A DNA stretch of 64,000 bases from Campylobacter concisus (lineage in GTDB: Bacteria; Campylobacterota; Campylobacteria; Campylobacterales; Campylobacteraceae): NCBI RefSeq assembly GCF_003049085.1, contig NZ_PIQX01000001.1, positions 248,001 through 312,000 on the forward strand. The letters are read 5' to 3'. Shown here one piece after another: positions 1 to 4,315 of the stretch (its first letter is position 1; every line of letters starts with the position of its first letter). The position numbers and the translations under genes were made by a program. A model generated the notes under the pieces. The model was not told the DNA's origin. It made no database searches and saw nothing but the letters and a program-made list of their open reading frames with translations.

Positions 1-465
1 AAAATTTATGCCATCGAGCAAGAAATTTCTACCAACGCCTGCTCTTTTGCCAGCTTCGACATCGCTTGGTTTATCACCTATCATGAGCGAGTTTTCAAGG
101 TCTATGTCAAACTCTTTGCAAGCATCAAGTATCATTTTTGTATTTGGTTTTCTGCAAGCGCAATCCGCCTCTGGGGCATGTGGGCAAAAATAGACTTTGG
201 TGATAAAAATTTGCTCTTTTTTAAAGCTTTCAAGCATAAATTTATTTAGAGCGTCAAACTGCTCCTGCGTGTAGTAGCCTCTTCCGATACCTGATTGATT
301 TGTCACGACAAAGAGCTTGTAGCCAGCCCCAGCAAATTCCCTTAACGCATCAAAAATGCCATCGATAAATTTAAAATCTTTTATCTCGTAAACATATCCA
401 GCATCTTCGTTTATTACGCCGTCTCTATCTAGAAAAAGTGCTTTAATAGGCTCATTTTTATTCAT
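1..465 (-). CDS. gmhB: D-glycero-D-manno-heptose 1,7-bisphosphate phosphatase, 3' end cut by window edge
   Basis: Cytosolic HAD phosphatase of ADP-heptose synthesis for the lipooligosaccharide core. Reading leftward from the ATG at 465, the protein has the HAD nucleophile motif [11 protein letters not shown] (Asp13, Asp15), the VTNQSG motif, a zinc-knuckle segment [14 protein letters not shown] typical of GmhB, and [15 protein letters not shown] for the distal metal-binding motif. The last visible residues are ..LLDGINF and the stop lies outside the window. No strong Shine-Dalgarno precedes the ATG. It is divergent from the cytochrome gene, the arrangement of Cj1152/Cj1153 in C. jejuni. The family call is secure; only the C-terminus is unseen. 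Confidence 0.93.
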   Translation of the reverse strand, partial: MNKNEPIKALFLDRDGVINEDAGYVYEIKDFKFIDGIFDALREFAGAGYKLFVVTNQSGIGRGYYTQEQFDALNKFMLESFKKEQIFITKVYFCPHAPEADCACRKPNTKMILDACKEFDIDLENSLMIGDKPSDVEAGKRAGVGRNFLLDGINF

Positions 466-522
466 TTGGTGATTATAGCCAAAATATTTTAACTAGCTTC
501 TTGCGAATTTACCTTTTTGTAC

Positions 523-528
523 TATAAT
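523..528 (+). promoter_or_regulatory. Probable -10 box of the cytochrome c gene
   Basis: A perfect TATAAT lies 28 bp upstream of the cytochrome ATG, in the divergent gap with gmhB. Campylobacter sigma70 promoters depend mainly on the -10 element, so the lack of a clear -35 is expected. Confidence 0.55.
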
Positions 529-556
529 GCACAAACTTTTTTACAAAGGATGAAGA

Positions 557-859
557 ATGAAAAAATTACTAATTGTTTCTAGCGTTGCGGCTCTACTTTC
601 AACTGCTGCCTTTGCTGCAGATGGTGCTGCTATCTACAAAAAATGCATCGCCTGTCATGGTGCAAAAGCTGAAAAAGTGTTTAATAATAAAGTTCCAGCT
701 TTAACATCTCTTGATGCAGCAGCTATCGAAGAGGCACTAAAGGGCTATAAAACAGGAGCAAATAAATTTGGTCTTGGCGCTATGATGAAACCAATCGCTA
801 CGCCAATGAGCGACGAAGATGCAAAAGCAGTAGCTGAATACATCCAAACTTTAAAATAA
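557..859 (+). CDS. Periplasmic monohaem cytochrome c (c553 type)
   Basis: Small soluble electron carrier of 100 residues. A signal peptide (MKKLLIVSSVAALLSTAAFA, cleavage near residue 20) is followed by the haem-binding CIACH motif and a distal Met-rich segment (MMKPIATPM) that can supply the axial methionine. The C-terminal helix DEDAKAVAEYIQTLK is typical of class I cytochrome c. AAAGGA lies at good spacing before the ATG. It probably delivers electrons to the cbb3-type oxidase or a cytochrome c peroxidase, as inferred from family and genus. It is monocistronic and ends at a clear hairpin. Confidence 0.92.
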   Translation: MKKLLIVSSVAALLSTAAFAADGAAIYKKCIACHGAKAEKVFNNKVPALTSLDAAAIEEALKGYKTGANKFGLGAMMKPIATPMSDEDAKAVAEYIQTLK

Positions 860-865
860 TAATTA

Positions 866-890
866 GGGGCATTCGCCCCCTTCTATATTT
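866..890 (+). terminator. Intrinsic terminator of the cytochrome c gene
   Basis: GGGGC (866-870), loop ATTC, GCCCC (875-879), then a T-rich tract, directly after the stop codon. Confidence 0.75.
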
Positions 891-997
891 TTAAATTTAT
901 ACTAATAATCCATAAAACAATACTAGGTGGAAAATTCTCTTTTTATATTTAAAAGTTATGAAACCTATTTTTACTAATCTTTCTTTTTACATATTAA

Positions 998-1438
998 AAC
1001 AAAACTATTCTAGTCTTCAAAGCCATAAAACAACGCTTAGAAATAGCTAAGAGCGTAAGTAAAATAGAGGCTCGTAAACTCTTTACTGAAACAAAAGACG
1101 ACTAAGTGCTTCGTATGGCTTACTACTGGGTATCTCAAGGGGCTTATGACAACTGCAAAGACCTACCATTAAACAAGTGCCCCATAACTCATCTAAACCA
1201 CGATACAGCAAATCGTATGTGGTGGGCTGTAAGAAACCATCTAGGATATAAGGGAGAAAACAACACTCACGGACTATACGTATTACGCCATACAGTGGCT
1301 TCTAGGTTAGTGAGTTTGAAGGGATTTAATGCTCATAAACTGATGGCTTTTATGGGTCATACAGATATCAAAAGTAGCTTACACTACGTTCATCTCAATG
1401 TTGATGATATACGCGATGGTGTGGGGGTTGGTGCTTAG
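998..1438 (+). pseudogene. Broken tyrosine recombinase (C-terminal remnant with in-frame stop)
   Basis: A 110-residue reading frame (1106-1438) keeps the integrase C-terminal core: THGLYVLRHT with the second catalytic Arg, MGHTDIKSS, and YVHL with the nucleophile Tyr. The N-terminal DNA-binding domains and the first Arg region are missing. The same frame continues upstream of an in-frame TAA (1103-1105) back to 998 as a helical segment (..QRLEIAKSVSKIEARKLF..), so this is one gene interrupted by a stop and shortened by deletion. It differs from the phage integrase at 9951. It abuts the displaced initiator tRNA 3' end, so it is probably the leftover of an older element that used the same site. 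Confidence 0.8.
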
Positions 1439-1457
1439 TTAAAAGATGATAAAAAGT

Positions 1458-1513
1458 AATGGGCATTTGGTTGCGGAGGACGGATTTGAACCGCCGACCT
1501 TCGGGTTATGAGC
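1458..1513 (-). repeat. attL: displaced 3' half of tRNA-fMet (56-bp direct repeat)
   Basis: The 56 bases are identical to 10860-10915. Bases 1468-1513 are the last 46 nt of the initiator tRNA, from the anticodon stem to CCA; 1458-1467 are sequence beyond the tRNA. The two copies diverge at 1514/10916, inside the anticodon arm, where tyrosine integrases often cross over in tRNA genes. No 5' half follows, so this copy is not a functional tRNA. It marks the left prophage boundary. Confidence 0.92.
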
Positions 1514-1530
1514 GTTAAGGGCTTTTATAA

Positions 1531-1555
1531 GTAGCCATTAAGCTACATTTTTTTA
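1531..1555 (+). terminator. Hairpin plus T-run just inside attL
   Basis: GTAGC (1531-1535), loop CATTAA, GCTAC (1542-1546), then ATTTTTTTT. In the circular phage this lies immediately downstream of the integrase across attP, so it would end the rightward phage transcript. In the prophage it insulates the toxin gene from chromosomal read-through. Confidence 0.65.
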
Positions 1556-1566
1556 AAATCCATTTT

Positions 1567-1860
1567 ATGAAAATATTAAAAAGCACTACATTTGACAAAT
1601 GGTTACATAAATTAAATAATCCGATCGTTAAAATTTCTATTTTAAGAAGATTAGATCAAATAGAAACTAGAGATCATTTAGGAGATTATAAATTTATTGA
1701 TACAGATTTATATGAGCTTAGATTTTTTAATCGTGGTGGAATAAGAATATTTTTTACTTTTAATGGCGATGAAATAATTATATTATTAAATGCTGGCGAT
1801 AAAGATAGTCAAAGCGATGATATTAAAAAAGCAAAAGAGATATTGAAGGATTATAAATGA
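1567..1860 (+). CDS. RelE/ParE-superfamily toxin (HigB / gp49-like)
   Basis: 97 residues with the layout of the small addiction-module toxins. The N-terminal helix TFDKWLHKLNN is followed by a helix bearing ILRRLDQIETRDHLGDYK, then the beta-sheet core DLYELRFFNRGGIRIFF..GDEIIILLNAGDK and a terminal Lys-rich helix DIKKAKEILKDYK. Family members mostly cleave mRNA on the ribosome. The stop overlaps the next start by four bases (ATGA), so the two are translationally coupled. Toxin-first order is typical of higBA. It lies at the phage's left end, pointing inward, and probably penalises loss of the prophage or replicative form. Exact subfamily is uncertain. Confidence 0.87.
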   Translation: MKILKSTTFDKWLHKLNNPIVKISILRRLDQIETRDHLGDYKFIDTDLYELRFFNRGGIRIFFTFNGDEIIILLNAGDKDSQSDDIKKAKEILKDYK

Positions 1861-2135
1861 AAGAAGAATTTACAAAATTTAATCTAGAAGACTATTTAAC
1901 AACCGATGAACTTAGAAAAGAATATTTAAATCAAGTTTTGGCTGATGGCGATATCGAAGAATTTAAAAGGGCTTTATTTTATATAGCAAAATCAAAAGGT
2001 ATTGAGAAAGTTGCAAAGAAAGCAAATTTGAATAGGGAAAGCTTTTATAAAATGTTTAAAGAAAATTCAAAACCTAGATTTGAAAGTATATTTAAGGTTG
2101 TAAATGCCCTTGATATTAAGCTTGTTTATGCTTAA
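1857..2135 (+). CDS. HTH antitoxin of the phage addiction module
   Basis: 92 residues matching the small addiction-module antidote family. An N-terminal toxin-binding segment with LTTDELRKEYLNQVL is followed by an HTH around residues 48-80 (AKSKGIEKVAKKANLNRES..PRFESIFKVVNAL). It should neutralise the preceding toxin and repress the shared promoter between 1514 and 1566. It overlaps the toxin by 4 nt. No other copy of the pair is visible in the window. Confidence 0.87.
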   Translation: MKEEFTKFNLEDYLTTDELRKEYLNQVLADGDIEEFKRALFYIAKSKGIEKVAKKANLNRESFYKMFKENSKPRFESIFKVVNALDIKLVYA

Positions 2136-2152
2136 TATTATTTTAGTCAAAT

Positions 2153-2620
2153 TTAATTCATTTCTATTTTTATATCTTTTTTAATTTTTGTGTTCTTTGT
2201 TTGTCTGCTATCTCCCAGTCTTTTCATTTTTATTTTATCGCTTGTTTCTATTATTTCAACTAGGTAATAGTTAAAATCTATTTTCTTTATTATTTTTATA
2301 TTGCTGCTTGTTGCATTCTTAAAATATCCTTTAAATAATTTTTCTTTTTGGCTGTCTTGGTTATAAAATTCTATGCTTATTATTCCTTTTTCTCTTGTAT
2401 AACTCCATTTTTCGTGTATAAAATTTTCATTTTTTAGATCATATATAAAACCATCATCTTTAATTTCAATTTCCCATTTATTGCCAGCACTTGTAAGAAA
2501 ATTAATAAATTGATTGTCTTCTGTTGTAATCTCCCATTTGCCCATTATATTTACATCTTCGCCAAAATCATAACTTAGTGCATTTGTTAAAAATATAAGT
2601 ATTAGTAGTAATTTTTTCAT
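2153..2620 (-). CDS. Exported phage protein of unknown function, lipocalin-like look
   Basis: 155 residues with a cleavable signal peptide (MKKLLLILIFLTNALS, cut before YDFGED). The body is rich in alternating beta-strand patterns and contains MGKWEI near its start, reminiscent of lipocalin-like folds that open with a G-x-W motif; this is a weak structural resemblance, not a family assignment. The C-terminus is Lys-rich. It has one Met-start overlap (ATGA) with the upstream HTH gene and runs leftward with it, opposite to all structural genes. It is therefore expressed with the lysogeny-side regulator. A role in superinfection exclusion or envelope modification of the lysogen is an inference from position. 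Confidence 0.6.
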   Translation of the reverse strand: MKKLLLILIFLTNALSYDFGEDVNIMGKWEITTEDNQFINFLTSAGNKWEIEIKDDGFIYDLKNENFIHEKWSYTREKGIISIEFYNQDSQKEKLFKGYFKNATSSNIKIIKKIDFNYYLVEIIETSDKIKMKRLGDSRQTKNTKIKKDIKIEMN

Positions 2621-2868
2621 TTATCTATCTCTTTTTTTAAAATTCTTGTTTTTATGTCTGAAATGTAGTATTGAATTTCTTGCTGTGATAGTTTTTCTAA
2701 TAGTTCGATTAGTTCTTTATATGTAACATTTACGTATAAGTTTTCTTTATCTTCCTTTAAATTTAATCCATTTTCTATAACTTCAAATAATTCTTTTCTA
2801 TTTTTTCGCCAGTTGTATATTGTTTTTTCGGCTATTTTTAGTTTCTTCGCGATTTCTGCATTTGTCAT
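2617..2868 (-). CDS. Small HTH regulator, probable phage repressor
   Basis: 83 residues from the ATG at 2868. I prefer this start to the ATG at 2901 because AGG (2876-2878) sits 7 nt upstream and the HTH then begins at residue 2, whereas 2901 has no Shine-Dalgarno. The N-terminus MTNAEIAKKLKIAEKTIYNW reads as a helix-turn-helix of the kind that recognises DNA through TIYNW. The rest is a helical, probably oligomerising domain (TYKELIELLEKLSQQEIQYY). It is divergent from the coat/replication side, with repeated GTAAAT half-sites in between, and is the likely switch for lysogeny or copy control. The target is inferred. Confidence 0.75.
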   Translation of the reverse strand: MTNAEIAKKLKIAEKTIYNWRKNRKELFEVIENGLNLKEDKENLYVNVTYKELIELLEKLSQQEIQYYISDIKTRILKKEIDK

Positions 2869-2870
2869 TT

Positions 2871-2990
2871 TTTTACCTGTAAAATTTACATATTTAAGCA
2901 TTATTTAATTTTATATTATGTAATATTTACCTGTTGAAAATATGTAAATCTTACATATGTTTCGATTTTATCGAAATAATGTAAATTTTG
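2871..2990. promoter_or_regulatory. Iterated operator between the phage regulator and the early genes
   Basis: Repeated GTAAA/TTTAC elements: TTTTAC-CT-GTAAAA (2871-2884), ATTTACATA (2884-2892), ATGTAATATTTAC (2918-2930), the perfect dyad TATGTAA-ATC-TTACATA (2941-2957) and ATGTAAAT (2979-2986). A separate perfect dyad TTTCGAT-TTT-ATCGAAA spans 2960-2976. The first element overlaps the ribosome-binding site of the regulator, consistent with autoregulation. It is the only divergent region in the phage. Confidence 0.65.
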
Positions 2991-3015
2991 CCCTGAATAT
3001 GGCATTAAACTATTT

Positions 3016-3066
3016 TAGCCCCGTTTGGACGAAACACCTTTTCGGGGCTATGTTAAATGGTGTTTC
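3016..3066 (+). promoter_or_regulatory. Structured leader of the phage early/structural transcript
   Basis: Two perfect 8-bp inverted repeats are interleaved: TAGCCCCG (3016-3023) with CGGGGCTA (3043-3050), and GAAACACC (3031-3038) with GGTGTTTC (3059-3066). Only one can form as a simple stem, unless they fold together as a pseudoknot. The segment AACACCTTTT (3033-3042) is also complementary to the ribosome-binding site of the next gene (3083-3092). Confidence 0.6.
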
Positions 3067-3096
3067 AAAAAAATAAATTAAAAAAAGGTGTTAAAA

Positions 3097-3474
3097 ATGC
3101 AAATCGTTAAATCTGAATATGATTTAAAGTATGTTCTTAGGGGTGGTCTTGTTAGAAGTTCGGCTTCTGGTAAGTTTGAAGGTAATGATTACTCTTCTTC
3201 TGTTCGTATTTCTTCATCAAATATCTATGACGTTGTTAATGAAAAGACTGGCTTTACTGATGAAGTAGAGCAAAAAGTTGTTTTTAAAATAATCTGCCCT
3301 GATAATAATACCGCTGGACTTGTAGCGGCTGCAATAAAAGAAAAATTTAAAAAAGGCGAAGAAATACCGGTTGAAGGTGGCTTCCCTAACGATCAAAGAA
3401 TAATTACGATCGCTAATCCAGTTGAATACTTCCTATTTGATACAAAGCCTGCAAAAAAACCTGAAAATAAATAA
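3097..3474 (+). CDS. Probable phage ssDNA-binding protein (pV-like)
   Basis: 125 residues from the ATG at 3097, preceded by AAAAAAGGTG; a GTG inside that Shine-Dalgarno at 3088 could be mistaken for the start. The protein is soluble, beta-rich in its first two thirds, with a Lys/Pro tail (TKPAKKPENK). It has no signal peptide or membrane segment. I assign the role from position: filamentous phages place the helix-destabilising ssDNA protein just before the coat genes, and no other gene here fits. The sequence alone does not prove an OB fold. Its translation may be limited by pairing of its ribosome-binding site with the leader at 3033-3042. Confidence 0.6.
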   Translation: MQIVKSEYDLKYVLRGGLVRSSASGKFEGNDYSSSVRISSSNIYDVVNEKTGFTDEVEQKVVFKIICPDNNTAGLVAAAIKEKFKKGEEIPVEGGFPNDQRIITIANPVEYFLFDTKPAKKPENK

Positions 3475-3476
3475 AT

Positions 3477-3495
3477 AAAGGGGTTTATCCCCTTT
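3477..3495 (+). terminator. Hairpin after the ssDNA-binding protein gene
   Basis: AAAGGGG (3477-3483), loop TTTAT, CCCCTTT (3489-3495). It overlaps the foot of the longer hairpin at 3492-3541, so the two compete. It lacks a long T-run and may be an attenuator or RNA-processing site between the ssDNA-binding protein and coat genes. Confidence 0.55.
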
Positions 3496-3541
3496 AACTA
3501 CTTATTTAAGTCCTTGTGTTTCCTTAAATAAGTAGTTAAAG
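3492..3541. repeat. Perfect 19-bp inverted repeat upstream of the coat gene
   Basis: Bases 3492-3510 and 3523-3541 are perfectly complementary over 19 bp around a 12-nt loop (TCCTTGTGTTTC). It is the longest perfect stem seen in the phage. In single-stranded phage DNA it would be a very stable hairpin, making it a candidate packaging signal, complementary-strand origin or mRNA-stabilising element for the coat message. Confidence 0.7.
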
Positions 3542-3571
3542 ACTACTAAATTTAAACAAAAAGGGTTAGAG

Positions 3572-3793
3572 ATGAAAAGATTTCTTTCTTCTACTAAGGC
3601 TAAGGTTTTAGGTGGTGTTGCTGCTGTTGGTGCAATGTCAAGTAATGCTCTTGCAGCTGGTATAACAATGGGTGCAGATGGCACAGTAACTGGCGATCTT
3701 AATATTACTCCATTTATGGGCGTAGCTGGTGCGGTTATTGTTGTTTTGGCTGCAATTTTTGCTGTTAAAAAAGGTCTTTCTCTTTTAAAATAG
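3572..3793 (+). CDS. Major coat protein (pVIII-like)
   Basis: 73 residues with the hallmark inovirus major coat architecture. A long basic signal peptide (MKRFLSSTKAKVLGGVAAVG.., cleavage after SNALA near residue 28) leaves a mature protein of about 45 residues. The mature part has a short polar N-terminus, a single membrane helix (FMGVAGAVIVVLAAIFAV) and a basic C-terminus (KKGLSLLK) that would face the packaged DNA. AAGGG precedes the ATG. A strong terminator follows directly, as for gene VIII of the Ff phages, which lets this gene be the most heavily transcribed. The call is secure from architecture and neighbours. Confidence 0.92.
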   Translation: MKRFLSSTKAKVLGGVAAVGAMSSNALAAGITMGADGTVTGDLNITPFMGVAGAVIVVLAAIFAVKKGLSLLK

Positions 3794-3799
3794 CTTGTT

Positions 3800-3826
3800 C
3801 CCCCTTTATTGGGGGCTAATTTTTAA
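3800..3826 (+). terminator. Terminator after the major coat gene
   Basis: CCCCC (3800-3804), loop TTTATT, GGGGG (3811-3815), then CTAATTTTTA. Placement right after the coat gene matches the central terminator of Ff phages. Confidence 0.75.
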
Positions 3827-3837
3827 AAAGGTTAAAA

Positions 3838-3963
3838 GTGTATTTTGATTTTATAGACGTTACTAAATTAGGATTTTTTCTAAATTCTTTCTTTGCTATT
3901 GTAATTGTCTTTTTTGCTTGTGTTACTGCCATTACTTCTGCTTTTAGTCTTTTTAAAAATTAG
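3838..3963 (+). CDS. Tiny phage membrane protein, candidate pVII/pIX end cap
   Basis: 41 residues, starting at GTG 3838 with AAGGT five bases upstream and ending at TAG 3961-3963. The sequence has a short acidic start (YFDFIDVTKLG) followed by one hydrophobic helix (SFFAIVIVFFACVTAITSAF) and a final SLFKN. Size, single membrane span and position between the coat and adsorption genes match the minor end proteins of filamentous virions. No paralog of the major coat signal peptide is present. Function is inferred. Confidence 0.6.
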   Translation: MYFDFIDVTKLGFFLNSFFAIVIVFFACVTAITSAFSLFKN

Positions 3964-3977
3964 CACATAAATTTTAA

Positions 3978-4031
3978 AGCTTAAAGCAGAGTGCAAAGCA
4001 AAGCTTTAAGCTGACAAACGAAGTGCGTCAG
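3978..4031. repeat. Adjacent hairpins in phage non-coding DNA
   Basis: AGCTTAAAGC (3978-3987) pairs perfectly with GCTTTAAGCT (4003-4012). It is followed by CTGAC (4011-4015) pairing with GTCAG (4027-4031) around an AAACGAAGTGC loop, then TAGTTTTT. The two stems share two bases. It could be a terminator, packaging signal or origin element; the 89-nt gap has no reading frame. Confidence 0.55.
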
Positions 4032-4052
4032 TAGTTTTTGGGGTTTAAATTT

Positions 4053-4172
4053 ATGGATAAAGTCTTTCTTAACTTAACAATAGAGCAATATAACTTCTTG
4101 ATGTCTACCACTGGGACTTTATGCGGTTTCTTGCTTTGTTTGTTTATTTTCATAATTCTTTCAAGAATTTAA
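4053..4172 (+). CDS. Tiny phage membrane protein, candidate minor coat
   Basis: 39 residues from ATG 4053 to TAA 4172. A polar N-terminus (MDKVFLNLTIEQYNFLM) is followed by a membrane helix (GTLCGFLLCLFIFIILS) and a terminal RI. The stop is separated from the next gene only by that gene's ribosome-binding site. GGGG at 4039-4042 is a weak, distant Shine-Dalgarno, so expression may rely on read-through from upstream. Same size class as the flanking tiny proteins; likely virion end cap or assembly factor. Confidence 0.55.
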   Translation: MDKVFLNLTIEQYNFLMSTTGTLCGFLLCLFIFIILSRI

Positions 4173-4186
4173 AAAAGGTGTTTAAA

Positions 4187-4306
4187 ATGTTTAACGTTAT
4201 TGGTATTCCGGCTTTTGATTACTTCTTTTCTATCTTTATATGGTTTATGGTCTTATCTTTACCTATTTGTGCTGCTTTAACTCTTTTAACAAAAAGATTT
4301 TTTTAA
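4187..4306 (+). CDS. Tiny phage membrane protein, candidate minor coat
   Basis: 39 residues from ATG 4187, with AAAAAAGGTG ending 6 nt upstream. A longer in-frame version starting at 4121 would overlap the previous gene and lacks a ribosome-binding site, so I reject it. The protein starts MFNVIGIPAFDYFF and then spans the membrane once (SIFIWFMVLSLPICAALTLL), ending TKRFF. Its ribosome-binding site is one of the three complementary to the leader at 3032-3042. Function inferred from position. Confidence 0.65.
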   Translation: MFNVIGIPAFDYFFSIFIWFMVLSLPICAALTLLTKRFF

Positions 4307-4315
4307 GGCTTTGTG

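Noticed and set aside
1458..1513. Left copy of the tRNA sequence as a functional tRNA
   Set aside because: Only the 3' 46 nt are present; the D arm and 5' acceptor strand are missing.
4020..4030. CGAAG motif shared by phage hairpins (4019, 8542) and the chromosomal gap (44282)
   Set aside because: Only five to nine bases are shared and flanks differ; too short to claim a common element.
4121..4306. 61-residue version of the third tiny phage membrane protein
   Set aside because: It would overlap the preceding gene and skip a strong ribosome-binding site at 4175-4180; the ATG at 4187 fits better.
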